64,000 bases of DNA from the NCBI GenBank assembly GCA_033344775.1, contig JAWPMT010000001.1:62001-126000 (forward strand). The letters are read 5' to 3'. The stretch is from Cytophagales bacterium (lineage in GTDB: Bacteria; Bacteroidota; Bacteroidia; Cytophagales; Cyclobacteriaceae). The notes under the pieces were generated by a model. It was not told the origin of the DNA. It worked only from the letters and a program-made list of their open reading frames with translations, and ran no database searches. Shown one piece after another: positions 24,324-32,510 of this stretch (position 1 is the first letter of the stretch; every line of letters begins with the position of its first letter). Made by a program: the position numbers and the translations under genes.

Positions 24324-26606
24324 TTGTCCTATTCCATTGAAAAATTGTTGGCAGACCACTTCGATCTTCACGATTGTGAGATCAAAGGTTTGGTAGGTTA
24401 CGCCAATTCCAATTACCTGATCAAATCCAGGGGGGAACGTTTTGTCTTCAAGACTTATCGGTACGATGAGGAGGAGCTGGCGATCATCGGAGCTGAGAAT
24501 GAATTATTGCTGTTTTTACAACGGAAAGCAGACAAGCCCGATCAATTTCCCATGCCTGTATCTTCCAAGCAGGGGGAATACCTCATCGATGTTACACTTG
24601 ATGGAGTACGAGTCATAGGCCGAATGCTTTCTTTCCTGTCAGGGGATTTTTCTGGTGACCATACGATGCGTCAGGAATCCGCTGAAAGTCTCGGTACTTT
24701 CTTAGCCGAAATGGACTTGTTGTTGAAAGATTTTGATCATCCGCTATACAAGGGTAGGGCCTGGGAATGGGATATTCAGCACCTGGGATTGATCAAGAAA
24801 TACGTTAATGATATTCCTGACCAACATCAACGGAGTATTGTTAGATATTTCATTCATCAGTTTGAAGTGGAAGTAGCGGAACACTTACCTCAATTACGCA
24901 AGCAAGTGATTCACAACGATGCTAACGAGATGAACCTGCTACAGCATGAACAGGACATTACAGGGATCATTGATTTTGGAGATGCGACTTGCTCACCATT
25001 GATCAATGAATTGGCAGTCGCACTGACTTACGCTTGCTACGACAAAGAGGACCCATTACACTGGTTGGTAACTATTTCCAAGTCCTATCACCGGAAAATT
25101 CAGCTAAAACCGCTGGAAGTTGACCTGCTTTACTACCTGATTGCGGCACGCTTATGCCTCAGTGTTTGTAATTCGGCACATGCCCGAAAAGTAGACCCGG
25201 ACAACACGTATGCGACGGTTAGTGAAGATAATGCCTGGTCTATGTTGCATAAGTGGCTGGAAACAGGTCCAACAAAGGTTTCCCGTTTGCTTAGAGAATC
25301 GCTTGGATTGCAATTGCCTGTCTTGTCAGAGATTTCAGAAAAGCTAGCACATAGGAATCAACATCTGAGTGAAACCCTTTCTGTAAGCTATTCGACGCCA
25401 ATCTGGATGGAGCGCGCTGCCTTCCAATATATGTATGACAGTTATGGAAATGCCATATTGGATGCGTATAACAACATTCCCCATGTTGGTCATTGCCATC
25501 CGCATGTGGTAGAGCGGGCCTCTGCTCAGATGGCTAGGCTCAATACCAATACACGCTACCTCTACGATCAATTGACGGCATATGCGGAGCAGCTACTAGC
25601 CAAGTTTCCTAAGCCATTAAACAAGGTCTTTTTTGTCAACTCAGGAAGTGCTGCCACGGACCTGGCACTGCGTTTGGTCAGGAAGCATACGGGTAGCGAT
25701 TCTATCATGGTGTTGGAGCATGGCTATCATGGAAATACCCAATTGGGCATTGATGTGAGTGATTACAAGTTCAGCCATGCCAGGGGACAGGGCCAACAAC
25801 CTTATATTCACAAGACGGCTCTTCCGGATACGTATCGGGGTAAGTACGGGGGAGAAGATGCAGGCATGAAATATGCCACTGATGCCGTGGCCGAAATCCG
25901 ATCGGCCACTGAAAAGATTGTTGCGTTCATCGCTGAACCCATTGTCGGATGTGGGGGACAGGTACCCTTAGCAGAAGGCTATTTGAAACCAGTCTATGCA
26001 GCCATTCGAGCACAAGGTGGGCTTTGCATCAGTGACGAAGTACAGACTGGTTTTGGTCGGGTTGGGGATCAGTTTTGGGGCTTTGAACAGCAAGGTGTCG
26101 TTCCTGATCTCGTCATCCTCGGCAAGCCCATGGGAAATGGCCATCCGATCGGTGCAGTGGTCACTACGGATGAAGTTGCGGCTTCTTTTGAACAGGGAGT
26201 AGAGTTTTTTAGCTCCTTTGGTGGTAATCCGGTTTCTTGTGTCATAGGGCAGGCTGTGCTTGATGTCATTGAAAATGAAGGCTTGCAACATCATGCAAGA
26301 ACTGTAGGAGACTACTATCAGCAGCAGTTACGGGAACTGAGTAAGACACACCCGTGCATCGGAGATGTTCGCGGTTCCGGATTATTCATTGGAATTGATA
26401 TCGTGAAACCAGGAACCACAGGAACAGATAGAGCACTTGCATCGCACATCAAGAATTTCTTAAGAAGTAATCATATCCTCATCAGTACGGATGGCCCTGA
26501 TGATAGTGTCCTGAAAACCAAGCCTCCGATGTGCTTTAACCGAGCAAATGTGGATCAGGTGGTGGACCACATTGATCAGGCAATTAAGGTGTTCAGTGCT
26601 AAATAA
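24324..26606 (+). CDS. APH-type kinase fused to class III aminotransferase-fold enzyme
   Basis: A 760-residue two-domain enzyme. Residues about 1-320 are an aminoglycoside-phosphotransferase/choline-kinase-like domain: Brenner motif in [12 protein letters not shown] and the metal-binding IIDFGDA. Residues about 340-760 are a class III PLP enzyme, with [19 protein letters not shown], the Asp of [11 protein letters not shown] and the PLP lysine in [15 protein letters not shown]. Fusions of this kind led to the recognition of hydroxylysine kinase and the phospho-lyases acting on phosphohydroxylysine and phosphoethanolamine. So the likely chemistry is phosphorylation of an amino alcohol followed by PLP-dependent elimination, not transamination. 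The substrate is not determined. The start is TTG at 24324; an in-frame stop lies two codons upstream and no ATG occurs before the kinase fold. Confidence 0.88.
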   Translation: MSYSIEKLLADHFDLHDCEIKGLVGYANSNYLIKSRGERFVFKTYRYDEEELAIIGAENELLLFLQRKADKPDQFPMPVSSKQGEYLIDVTLDGVRVIGRMLSFLSGDFSGDHTMRQESAESLGTFLAEMDLLLKDFDHPLYKGRAWEWDIQHLGLIKKYVNDIPDQHQRSIVRYFIHQFEVEVAEHLPQLRKQVIHNDANEMNLLQHEQDITGIIDFGDATCSPLINELAVALTYACYDKEDPLHWLVTISKSYHRKIQLKPLEVDLLYYLIAARLCLSVCNSAHARKVDPDNTYATVSEDNAWSMLHKWLETGPTKVSRLLRESLGLQLPVLSEISEKLAHRNQHLSETLSVSYSTPIWMERAAFQYMYDSYGNAILDAYNNIPHVGHCHPHVVERASAQMARLNTNTRYLYDQLTAYAEQLLAKFPKPLNKVFFVNSGSAATDLALRLVRKHTGSDSIMVLEHGYHGNTQLGIDVSDYKFSHARGQGQQPYIHKTALPDTYRGKYGGEDAGMKYATDAVAEIRSATEKIVAFIAEPIVGCGGQVPLAEGYLKPVYAAIRAQGGLCISDEVQTGFGRVGDQFWGFEQQGVVPDLVILGKPMGNGHPIGAVVTTDEVAASFEQGVEFFSSFGGNPVSCVIGQAVLDVIENEGLQHHARTVGDYYQQQLRELSKTHPCIGDVRGSGLFIGIDIVKPGTTGTDRALASHIKNFLRSNHILISTDGPDDSVLKTKPPMCFNRANVDQVVDHIDQAIKVFSAK

Positions 26607-26791
26607 ATATGCAGGTGATAACACTTGCATTGACCTGGATGATTGATGTTGACCCCCGATGAAGCCCCAGTTAAGGTCACTCCAAGGGGAGTCTTTGCTA
26701 AAAATGTTATGTTGATTACCGATTTTCAAAGATTCCATTCCTGGAATGACTTCTGTAAATTAAAGCTTCAACCTTAACTTAAGAGCATTGG

Positions 26792-26822
26792 AAGCCCCCG
26801 AAGGAGTTATCTCCGTGGGCTT
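26792..26822. terminator. hairpin between convergent genes
   Basis: AAGCCC (26792-26797) and GGGCTT (26817-26822) bracket a 31-base hairpin between the fusion enzyme and the convergent monooxygenase gene. T-rich flanks are short, so it is a moderate terminator candidate in either direction. The rest of the 246-base gap shows nothing that I can assign. Confidence 0.45.
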
Positions 26823-26852
26823 TAGTAGTGTGGATTCTCTTGATTCCAAATA

Positions 26853-28169
26853 CTAAGCCGTCACTGGAGCTTCCTTCCTTACATAATGCTTTGGTAAGTG
26901 CTTCTTCAGGTCTTTCACAAATTGCTTATAATCCACCGTGATGGTGTGTCGAGCTGATTTTACTTGCTTGATGTGTGGGTGGGTTACTTCTCGTCGGCAT
27001 AATTCAGCAATATTGGATGGCCGCTTCCATTTTCCTGCGATCTCTCTGGCTGCAATTTTGCTTTGCAATTCCGATCCTGGCCAAATGCATCCCAATGGTT
27101 GGAACATGCCGATGAAATAAAGGTTTTGATGCTTTTCGTGCATCATTTTCAGGTACAAAGGAACATCTCCTTCACTATAATCGATGAAGTCGTGATCGAA
27201 AAACGGATGCGTCAATACGAAGCCGGTACAAGCAATAACTGTATCAAATTCTTCTGAACTCCCATCTTTGAAGTGTACGGTCTGCCCGTCGAAACGATCT
27301 ATGTCTACTTTAGGAAAGACTTTCCCATGTCGGAGTTTGTACAAGAGTTCGTCATTTACGGTAGGGTGGGTTTTACCAACTCTTTGTGTAGGTTTCTGTA
27401 AACCATACAGTTCATTGGATCCCTGAATGATCCCAACGGTCATTTCCGAAAGTAAGTATTTGAGTTTCCTCGGAAGAAAGTTCAAGCCACCTGCAATCAC
27501 ATCGCTGGGCTTGCCAAAAAGGAACTTGGGAATGATCCGATAGCCCCGGCGCATGCTTATCGTTGTTTTGGCCGTCACACGGCTGGTTTCAACTGCTACA
27601 TCACAAGCTGAATTGCCACCACCAATCACTAAAACGCGCTTATCAGTAAAGGGAGCAGCTTTTTTGAATTGATGTGAATGCAACAACTCACCAGTAAATT
27701 CTCCCGGATATTCTGGGTACCGAGGTTTCCAATGATGTCCGTTGCAAACGACCAGGTCTGAAAAGATCGTCTTACTTGTTTCTCCTTCTTTCTGTGTGGT
27801 AACTTCCCAGGTGCCATTTTCTAATAGCTTACAATGTTCAACCAAGGTATTGAACTGGATTGCTCGATACAGATCAAAATGTTTGGCGTAAGCCTGGAAA
27901 TATCTTCTGAGCTGGTCATGAGATGGGTAGTCCGGGATGCCGGCTTCAAAATCGTCGAAAGTGAAGTCTTCGTATTGTGAAAGCGTTTTTGAGCTAATGA
28001 TATGAGTGGTTTCAAAGACACTGCTATGGCTTTCCTGTTCGCTAAAGATCCAGTTGCCACCTACTTCAGGATTATAATCATAGCATACTACATCTAACCC
28101 TTCATCCAACAAATTCTTTACGGCAGTAATCCCTGAAGGACCTGCACCAATCACGCATACTTTCTTCAT
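26853..28169 (-). CDS. flavin-containing monooxygenase-like protein
   Basis: A 438-residue FAD/NADPH enzyme. The FAD-binding GxGxxG is CVIGAGPSGITAVKNL at residues 4-20. The linker signature is FTGELLHSHQFKK, and the NADPH site is RVLVIGGGNSACDVAVE (about 180-197). This matches the class B flavin monooxygenase family (FMO type), which oxygenates soft nucleophiles such as amines and sulfides. The frame is open to 28202, but the ATG at 28169 starts directly at the Rossmann strand. A short gap (71 bases) separates it from the upstream unknown gene on the same strand. Confidence 0.9.
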   Translation of the reverse strand: MKKVCVIGAGPSGITAVKNLLDEGLDVVCYDYNPEVGGNWIFSEQESHSSVFETTHIISSKTLSQYEDFTFDDFEAGIPDYPSHDQLRRYFQAYAKHFDLYRAIQFNTLVEHCKLLENGTWEVTTQKEGETSKTIFSDLVVCNGHHWKPRYPEYPGEFTGELLHSHQFKKAAPFTDKRVLVIGGGNSACDVAVETSRVTAKTTISMRRGYRIIPKFLFGKPSDVIAGGLNFLPRKLKYLLSEMTVGIIQGSNELYGLQKPTQRVGKTHPTVNDELLYKLRHGKVFPKVDIDRFDGQTVHFKDGSSEEFDTVIACTGFVLTHPFFDHDFIDYSEGDVPLYLKMMHEKHQNLYFIGMFQPLGCIWPGSELQSKIAAREIAGKWKRPSNIAELCRREVTHPHIKQVKSARHTITVDYKQFVKDLKKHLPKHYVRKEAPVTA

Positions 28170-28240
28170 ACTCAAATAAGCTTCACTACCAAACTTAGTC
28201 AATATGTGATAATCGGTACCCTCCGGAATGATGACTGCTT

Positions 28241-29062
28241 TTAATTGATAGGCCTTGTCTGAAATAAAGGTAATTCCATCTCCTCTGATAGGTAGATGGC
28301 CTGAAAGCCTATTTCCGCCCTGTGGTGTTGGTGGTTTGGATTAAATGCCATTCCGGTGATCACATAATGTGGTCCCAATGCACAATCAGGATGGGTGCAT
28401 ACCTGTTCGTTATAGATATGACTATCGGAAATCCAGGTTAAATGTAGGTCCTGATGCATCAATCCTACATGTGGGTTCCCTTTAGCTAATGCACCATTTT
28501 CATCATAGTGATAAACAAAACCTAACACGATGATTTGATTCTTCTTTTGTACTACATAATTCCAGCCAAACCCATCACCGGTAAAACATGACTGAAAACC
28601 CAAGAGTTTGGTCCGTTTCGTGAAAGTTATATCCACAGTTCGAACCGGTAACCAAAAGTGATGTACTGGTTTTTCTTCCCAGTAACCATGCCATTGTCCA
28701 GTAAACCGTCTTAATATATGGAAAGCCTCGATGGTATTTGTACGAAAGGGTGTTTCTTGATTGATGGGATGACTAAACTGATGATGAGGTAGCCTTTTGA
28801 ATTTTCTCAGCACGAAACTGTAGCTCCGTTTCGATTGTCCCAGCCTTTCATGAAATACTAAAGATTCCTTAAGGCCATGCCAGAAAAGTAGTTCAAAATT
28901 TTCCTTAGAAGGACTGTAATCCCGAAACACGATCGCAAAATCAGCTAATTGTTCATAGTCCTCGGATAGTAAGAATTCCGTTTTCAAATGCCGTGCATCT
29001 ATAAGGAATGGGCCAGCTTTGGAGGGCAGCCATATGAGTAACCCAAGCATAATGGTGTTCAT
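28241..29062 (-). CDS. hypothetical protein, 273 aa
   Basis: I do not recognise a family. The first 13 residues are hydrophobic but short for a signal peptide. The protein is rich in aromatic residues and His, with a repeated pattern of short beta strands (for example RTVDITFTKRTKLLGFQSCF and IIVLGFVYHYDE), which suggests a beta-sandwich or barrel. The ATG overlaps the stop of the upstream membrane-protein gene (ATGA), so the two are translationally coupled. The CRP-like regulator gene lies just upstream of that pair. Confidence 0.6.
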   Translation of the reverse strand: MNTIMLGLLIWLPSKAGPFLIDARHLKTEFLLSEDYEQLADFAIVFRDYSPSKENFELLFWHGLKESLVFHERLGQSKRSYSFVLRKFKRLPHHQFSHPINQETPFRTNTIEAFHILRRFTGQWHGYWEEKPVHHFWLPVRTVDITFTKRTKLLGFQSCFTGDGFGWNYVVQKKNQIIVLGFVYHYDENGALAKGNPHVGLMHQDLHLTWISDSHIYNEQVCTHPDCALGPHYVITGMAFNPNHQHHRAEIGFQAIYLSEEMELPLFQTRPIN

Positions 29063-29457
29063 TTGGCAGCGGTTTTTGATTGCGAATGCACGGGTAGGTT
29101 CCAGGAGATGTAAACGATGGACGCCAAAGTAATCGTCTTGATCGCTATGAAGAACAAATCATCCATGTCCGCTGAAGAAATTGTACTTAGAAATCCGAGC
29201 GCGGTGATTGTAGCAGCAATCAGATTCACCCATTTATTGAACTGCGCAGGTAAAATTTTGGAAAGCAATACCATGCTGATGGGGATTTCCAGGATTACTC
29301 CAAATAGGAGTACTTGGGTTTCAGGTATCTCTTGGCTGATCATCTCCTGAAATGCGACCGGATTCAGGAATTGGTGTAAGTCCCTAAAAACGATGTTGAA
29401 TAGTACGAAGATCCACAATGTGGAAAGGAGTGAAGGGGTACTGACAAATTGTTTCAT
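29059..29457 (-). CDS. DUF6326-like four-helix membrane protein
   Basis: A 132-residue protein with four hydrophobic helices. The N-terminal LLSTLWIFVLFNIVFRDLHQF and the following PETQVLLFGVILEIPISMVLLS resemble the DUF6326 family. The frame is open to 29502; the ATG at 29457 gives MKQFVSTPSLLSTLW and is preferred. It is coupled to the downstream unknown gene by an ATGA overlap and lies about 90 bases after the CRP-like regulator on the same strand. Function unknown. Confidence 0.75.
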   Translation of the reverse strand: MKQFVSTPSLLSTLWIFVLFNIVFRDLHQFLNPVAFQEMISQEIPETQVLLFGVILEIPISMVLLSKILPAQFNKWVNLIAATITALGFLSTISSADMDDLFFIAIKTITLASIVYISWNLPVHSQSKTAAK

Positions 29458-29548
29458 GACCTTTTTAGTGGCAAAATTTGCCGCGCCATGAGCCAATGTC
29501 ATTCACTTAAGTTAATAACCGCCTCAGATGATTTTGATGGATTTGTTT

Positions 29549-30148
29549 TTAAATCGGAGGTTGCGTGGCTTGATCGAAAAGACGTTTCCGAATCCGGCTC
29601 AATGATTGGGGCTGCATGCCAAGGTAGCTGGCAATTTGGTGATGAGGTACTCGGTGGAATAGGAAAGGTTTGGTATTCATCAGATGTGAGTAGCGCTCTT
29701 CTGGAGAAGAATGGACAAATCGAGTCATTTCTGCCCTCGAGGTTTCTAGTTTTTCCTTCGATACCTGCTGGATCAATACATCTAGTCTCGGAACCAGTCT
29801 TCTGATATGGTCTTCCATGCTTTCACTACCAATCATCAATGTGCAAGGTTCAATGCATTCCAGAGAGTAGTCAGAGACTTGATTTTTACCACCACCAATG
29901 TATACTGCGGTTCCATCGCCTTCCGTGAAAAAATTGGTGGTCTTTTCTTCGCCATGACGATTGGTGAACTCTCTGATACAGCCAGACAATACCAGATAGC
30001 ACCTTGAGGTTTTTTGTCCTTGAGAGATCAGAACGGTTCCTTTTTCAAAATCTTCCACATGGACTTCTTCAACGATTAAGTCTTTTTCAGCTTGTGACAG
30101 CATTTCAATCTGGTTAATAATGACTCTTAATTTATCCTTGCCTTCCAT
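29549..30148 (-). CDS. Crp/Fnr-family transcriptional regulator
   Basis: A 199-residue regulator with an N-terminal cyclic-nucleotide-binding-type beta roll (about 10-120, GTVLISQGQKTSRCYLVLSGCIREF) and a C-terminal helix-turn-helix. The recognition region is VPHHQIASYLGMQPQSLSRIRKRL (about 165-189). It lacks Cys clusters of the FNR type. Such small CRP-like proteins are common in Bacteroidota and usually regulate the gene next to them; here that would be the membrane-protein/unknown pair that follows. Confidence 0.9.
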   Translation of the reverse strand: MEGKDKLRVIINQIEMLSQAEKDLIVEEVHVEDFEKGTVLISQGQKTSRCYLVLSGCIREFTNRHGEEKTTNFFTEGDGTAVYIGGGKNQVSDYSLECIEPCTLMIGSESMEDHIRRLVPRLDVLIQQVSKEKLETSRAEMTRFVHSSPEERYSHLMNTKPFLFHRVPHHQIASYLGMQPQSLSRIRKRLFDQATQPPI

Positions 30149-30257
30149 GTACCAGATGGGTTATGATGTAGCTCCATGAATTAAAAATAATGTATTATCC
30201 TATGGTTGACGTTTTAATTAAAGTTCAATGCTCTAATTGCTTCATCGGCAACAAAAA

Positions 30258-30283
30258 AACCTCGACAATCATTTGCCGAGGTT
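30258..30283 (-). terminator. intrinsic terminator
   Basis: AACCTCG (30258-30264) and CGAGGTT (30277-30283) form a 7-bp stem. On the minus strand it is followed by a run of seven T. It ends the transcript of the secreted protein gene at 30310-31101. Confidence 0.8.
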
Positions 30284-30309
30284 CATTGGTATTTTTGTCA
30301 CGTTGACGT

Positions 30310-31101
30310 TTAGATCTTCAAGTCTTCCGGGGTAAATCCATTGTTGAATTTGACTTGTGAAGAAATTTGTGTCAAAAATGGTTCTGCACTGGGTTTACCG
30401 TCCGCACCTGGTTGGAATGCCCATCTTTTAGTAGGCAGTAGTAAACCATTGATTGCTTCATATTCCACTTTCATTTTCAATACAGGCTGATTGACACCCA
30501 TTGCCGGAAGTGAAAAGAAGAAGTGATCAACGAGCATGGTTTCCGGGTTTAAGTAGAGTACATAGGCGTCATTTTGCAGCTTTCCTGTTGTTTCACTTTC
30601 GTAAGCGACGCTGATTTTATGATAGTTCACACCATCCACTTCTTCCGAGCCCATGTATTTATGGATGGTTCCGGGGTTGAGCATTTTGTAAAACATCGCA
30701 AACCAGAAGTAGTTAGCTCTTCGAAGAAAATCCGTTCCACCGAGTACTTGTGGGTCATCCATGGCACTACCGTCCATAACGCATGCAGGTTTGTTGTCCA
30801 CCAAAGATTGAATAACCACTCCGCCTTTACCAGGCATCACATTGATGTCGTGTTGGGTGTATTTGGCCCAGGAGTGCTCACCTTCGAAAATGTATCGTTC
30901 GGTGGATACATCTTTTTTGCCATCAGCGTAGACGTAGTTGTATAGGAACTCCACATCTTTCTGAGACCACAGCTTGTCCCAGCCACCGACTTTGGCCTCC
31001 ATTTGCTGTAGTAATTCTTTTGGGTCCGGTGTTTGTGCCAGCGAGGTGAGTGTGATCAAAAAGGCAGAGGCCAGTAGACCAATTCTTGTAAATGTTTTCA
31101 T
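30310..31101 (-). CDS. secreted protein, DUF6503-like
   Basis: A 263-residue protein with a signal peptide (about 1-22, ending TSLAQ) and a beta-rich mature domain (about 25-255). Its layout, with YIFEGEHSWAKY, YVLYLNPETMLVDHFFF and MKVEYEAINGLLLPTKRW, resembles DUF6503 and the LolA/LppX-like outer-membrane lipoprotein-sorting folds that bind hydrophobic ligands. Expected location is periplasm. It is a single gene with its own terminator. Confidence 0.75.
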   Translation of the reverse strand: MKTFTRIGLLASAFLITLTSLAQTPDPKELLQQMEAKVGGWDKLWSQKDVEFLYNYVYADGKKDVSTERYIFEGEHSWAKYTQHDINVMPGKGGVVIQSLVDNKPACVMDGSAMDDPQVLGGTDFLRRANYFWFAMFYKMLNPGTIHKYMGSEEVDGVNYHKISVAYESETTGKLQNDAYVLYLNPETMLVDHFFFSLPAMGVNQPVLKMKVEYEAINGLLLPTKRWAFQPGADGKPSAEPFLTQISSQVKFNNGFTPEDLKI

Positions 31102-31258
31102 GATTGAAGAAAAAGGTTTGATTAGTTGCAGTAAGAATGAAACTATTCAAGTTACAGTTCCCTTTTTCCCTTCCAAAAATGTCAGCTGGAATACACCATG
31201 AAAGAATTGCCTGTCACTCTTGATAAAGAGGACAGGCATAGTATGAAGAAGATAGTAG

Positions 31259-31600
31259 TCAGACGCGATGCTTCAGTGTGATCCAGATGATCAGTGAAAT
31301 GACATAGATAATCAATCCGTATAGAGTTACGATCATAGATACTCTGAGGCCGGCAGCAAGTATGCCTGGAGCGATCTGTCCTGCTTCTTCAATGAACTTC
31401 AGCGCATCGAAAAGTCCGATCAATTGACCTAGTACTCCTGTAACTACGGCCAGCAGACCGAAGGATTTGATCAGGTCCAGTTTGTCTTTGGTTTTTTCTT
31501 CAGCAGTCAGGTATCTAACGGTAGAAATGATGACACCAATCAGTATCAGGGAAAGGATGCCCATGAATAGCGGGCCGCCCATTACAAATAAATTAATCAT
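31259..31600 (-). CDS. MotA/TolQ/ExbB-like proton channel protein, orphan
   Basis: A 113-residue protein with three hydrophobic helices. VTGVLGQLIGLFDALKFIEEAGQIAPGILAAGLRVSMIVTLYGL (about residues 52-95) matches the conserved part of the MotA/TolQ/ExbB family, including the G-x-x-x-A-L...T-x-x-G pattern. It is shorter than true ExbB/TolQ (about 220-250 residues) and no ExbD/TolR partner is adjacent. It may be a minimal homologue of unknown role. The frame is open to 31633; the ATG at 31600 starts at the first helix. Confidence 0.7.
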   Translation of the reverse strand: MINLFVMGGPLFMGILSLILIGVIISTVRYLTAEEKTKDKLDLIKSFGLLAVVTGVLGQLIGLFDALKFIEEAGQIAPGILAAGLRVSMIVTLYGLIIYVISLIIWITLKHRV

Positions 31601-31718
31601 TATTGAAATTACATTTTTAGTTTCACACTGCAAACCAACGGCTAGTTGAATTTTAAGGCAATGTCGTATCCGGTGGTAAGCATGTCGTTCATCGCAAAAG
31701 GGCTTATTTCTTTAAAAT

Positions 31719-32510
31719 TTGGAGCATTTTCGAGGCGTGGAAAATCAAAATAGAGCAATATTCTGGATCATAGCATTTGTCATACTAGTGGCCTTTTTTG
31801 CGACCTCAATGGGTTGGTCCCTCTCATTTTATTTTGTGTCAGTCCTTTTACCGGTCATGGCTGTGGGCAGTTTTACCTTTCATAGCCAGATTGTTCCTCG
31901 CTATTTGTTGACCGGTCGCAAAAGACAATTTGTGATGTACACCATTTACCTGACCGTGATCGTGATCTGGCTGGAAATTTGGGTGATCATAGGAGCATTG
32001 GTGCTTTTGGCCAATTATTCTTATTCCGGATTGGGTGAATACGCAGGAGATGTCAGGTTGTTGGTCGTGCTGCAGGTCTTACTGGTTTTCGGAGATGGGT
32101 TTTTGCTATCATGGGCAAGTCTGAAGAGAAGGGATCAAGAAATTCAGGAACTGAGGGAAGCCAATAAGAAGCAAGAGCTGAAAACAATAGAGGTGATCGT
32201 CAACCGGCAGACAGTGCCTATTCCTATTGAACAGATACTATACATCGAAAGCTTTAGCGATTACGTGAAGATCCATGTGGAAGATCGGCAGTTAGTGGTA
32301 AGAGAAAAGATCAGCAAACTTGAAGAACGCTTGCCGGAAAACTTCATGCGAGTTCACCGATCATTCCTGATCAACCGCAATGCCATTACCGCTTTCAACC
32401 GATCAGGGATCAATATTGGTCATGTGGAAATTCCTGTGGGCAGAAAATATGCGCAGGATACACGACGACTGCTATCGAGTGGTCCTGCACAGGAATCTTC
32501 TAGTGCCTGA
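31719..32510 (+). CDS. LytTR-family DNA-binding regulator with membrane domain
   Basis: A 263-residue protein. Residues about 15-135 contain four membrane helices; a short coiled linker (RDQEIQELREANKKQELK) follows. The C-terminal LytTR domain (about 155-250) has YIESFSDYVKIHV and the recognition segment FMRVHRSFLINRNAI. It is a one-component membrane regulator. No ATG precedes the first helix: the start is TTG at 31719 or GTG at 31737. Its end overlaps the convergent permease gene by 11 bases. Confidence 0.85.
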   Translation: MEHFRGVENQNRAIFWIIAFVILVAFFATSMGWSLSFYFVSVLLPVMAVGSFTFHSQIVPRYLLTGRKRQFVMYTIYLTVIVIWLEIWVIIGALVLLANYSYSGLGEYAGDVRLLVVLQVLLVFGDGFLLSWASLKRRDQEIQELREANKKQELKTIEVIVNRQTVPIPIEQILYIESFSDYVKIHVEDRQLVVREKISKLEERLPENFMRVHRSFLINRNAITAFNRSGINIGHVEIPVGRKYAQDTRRLLSSGPAQESSSA

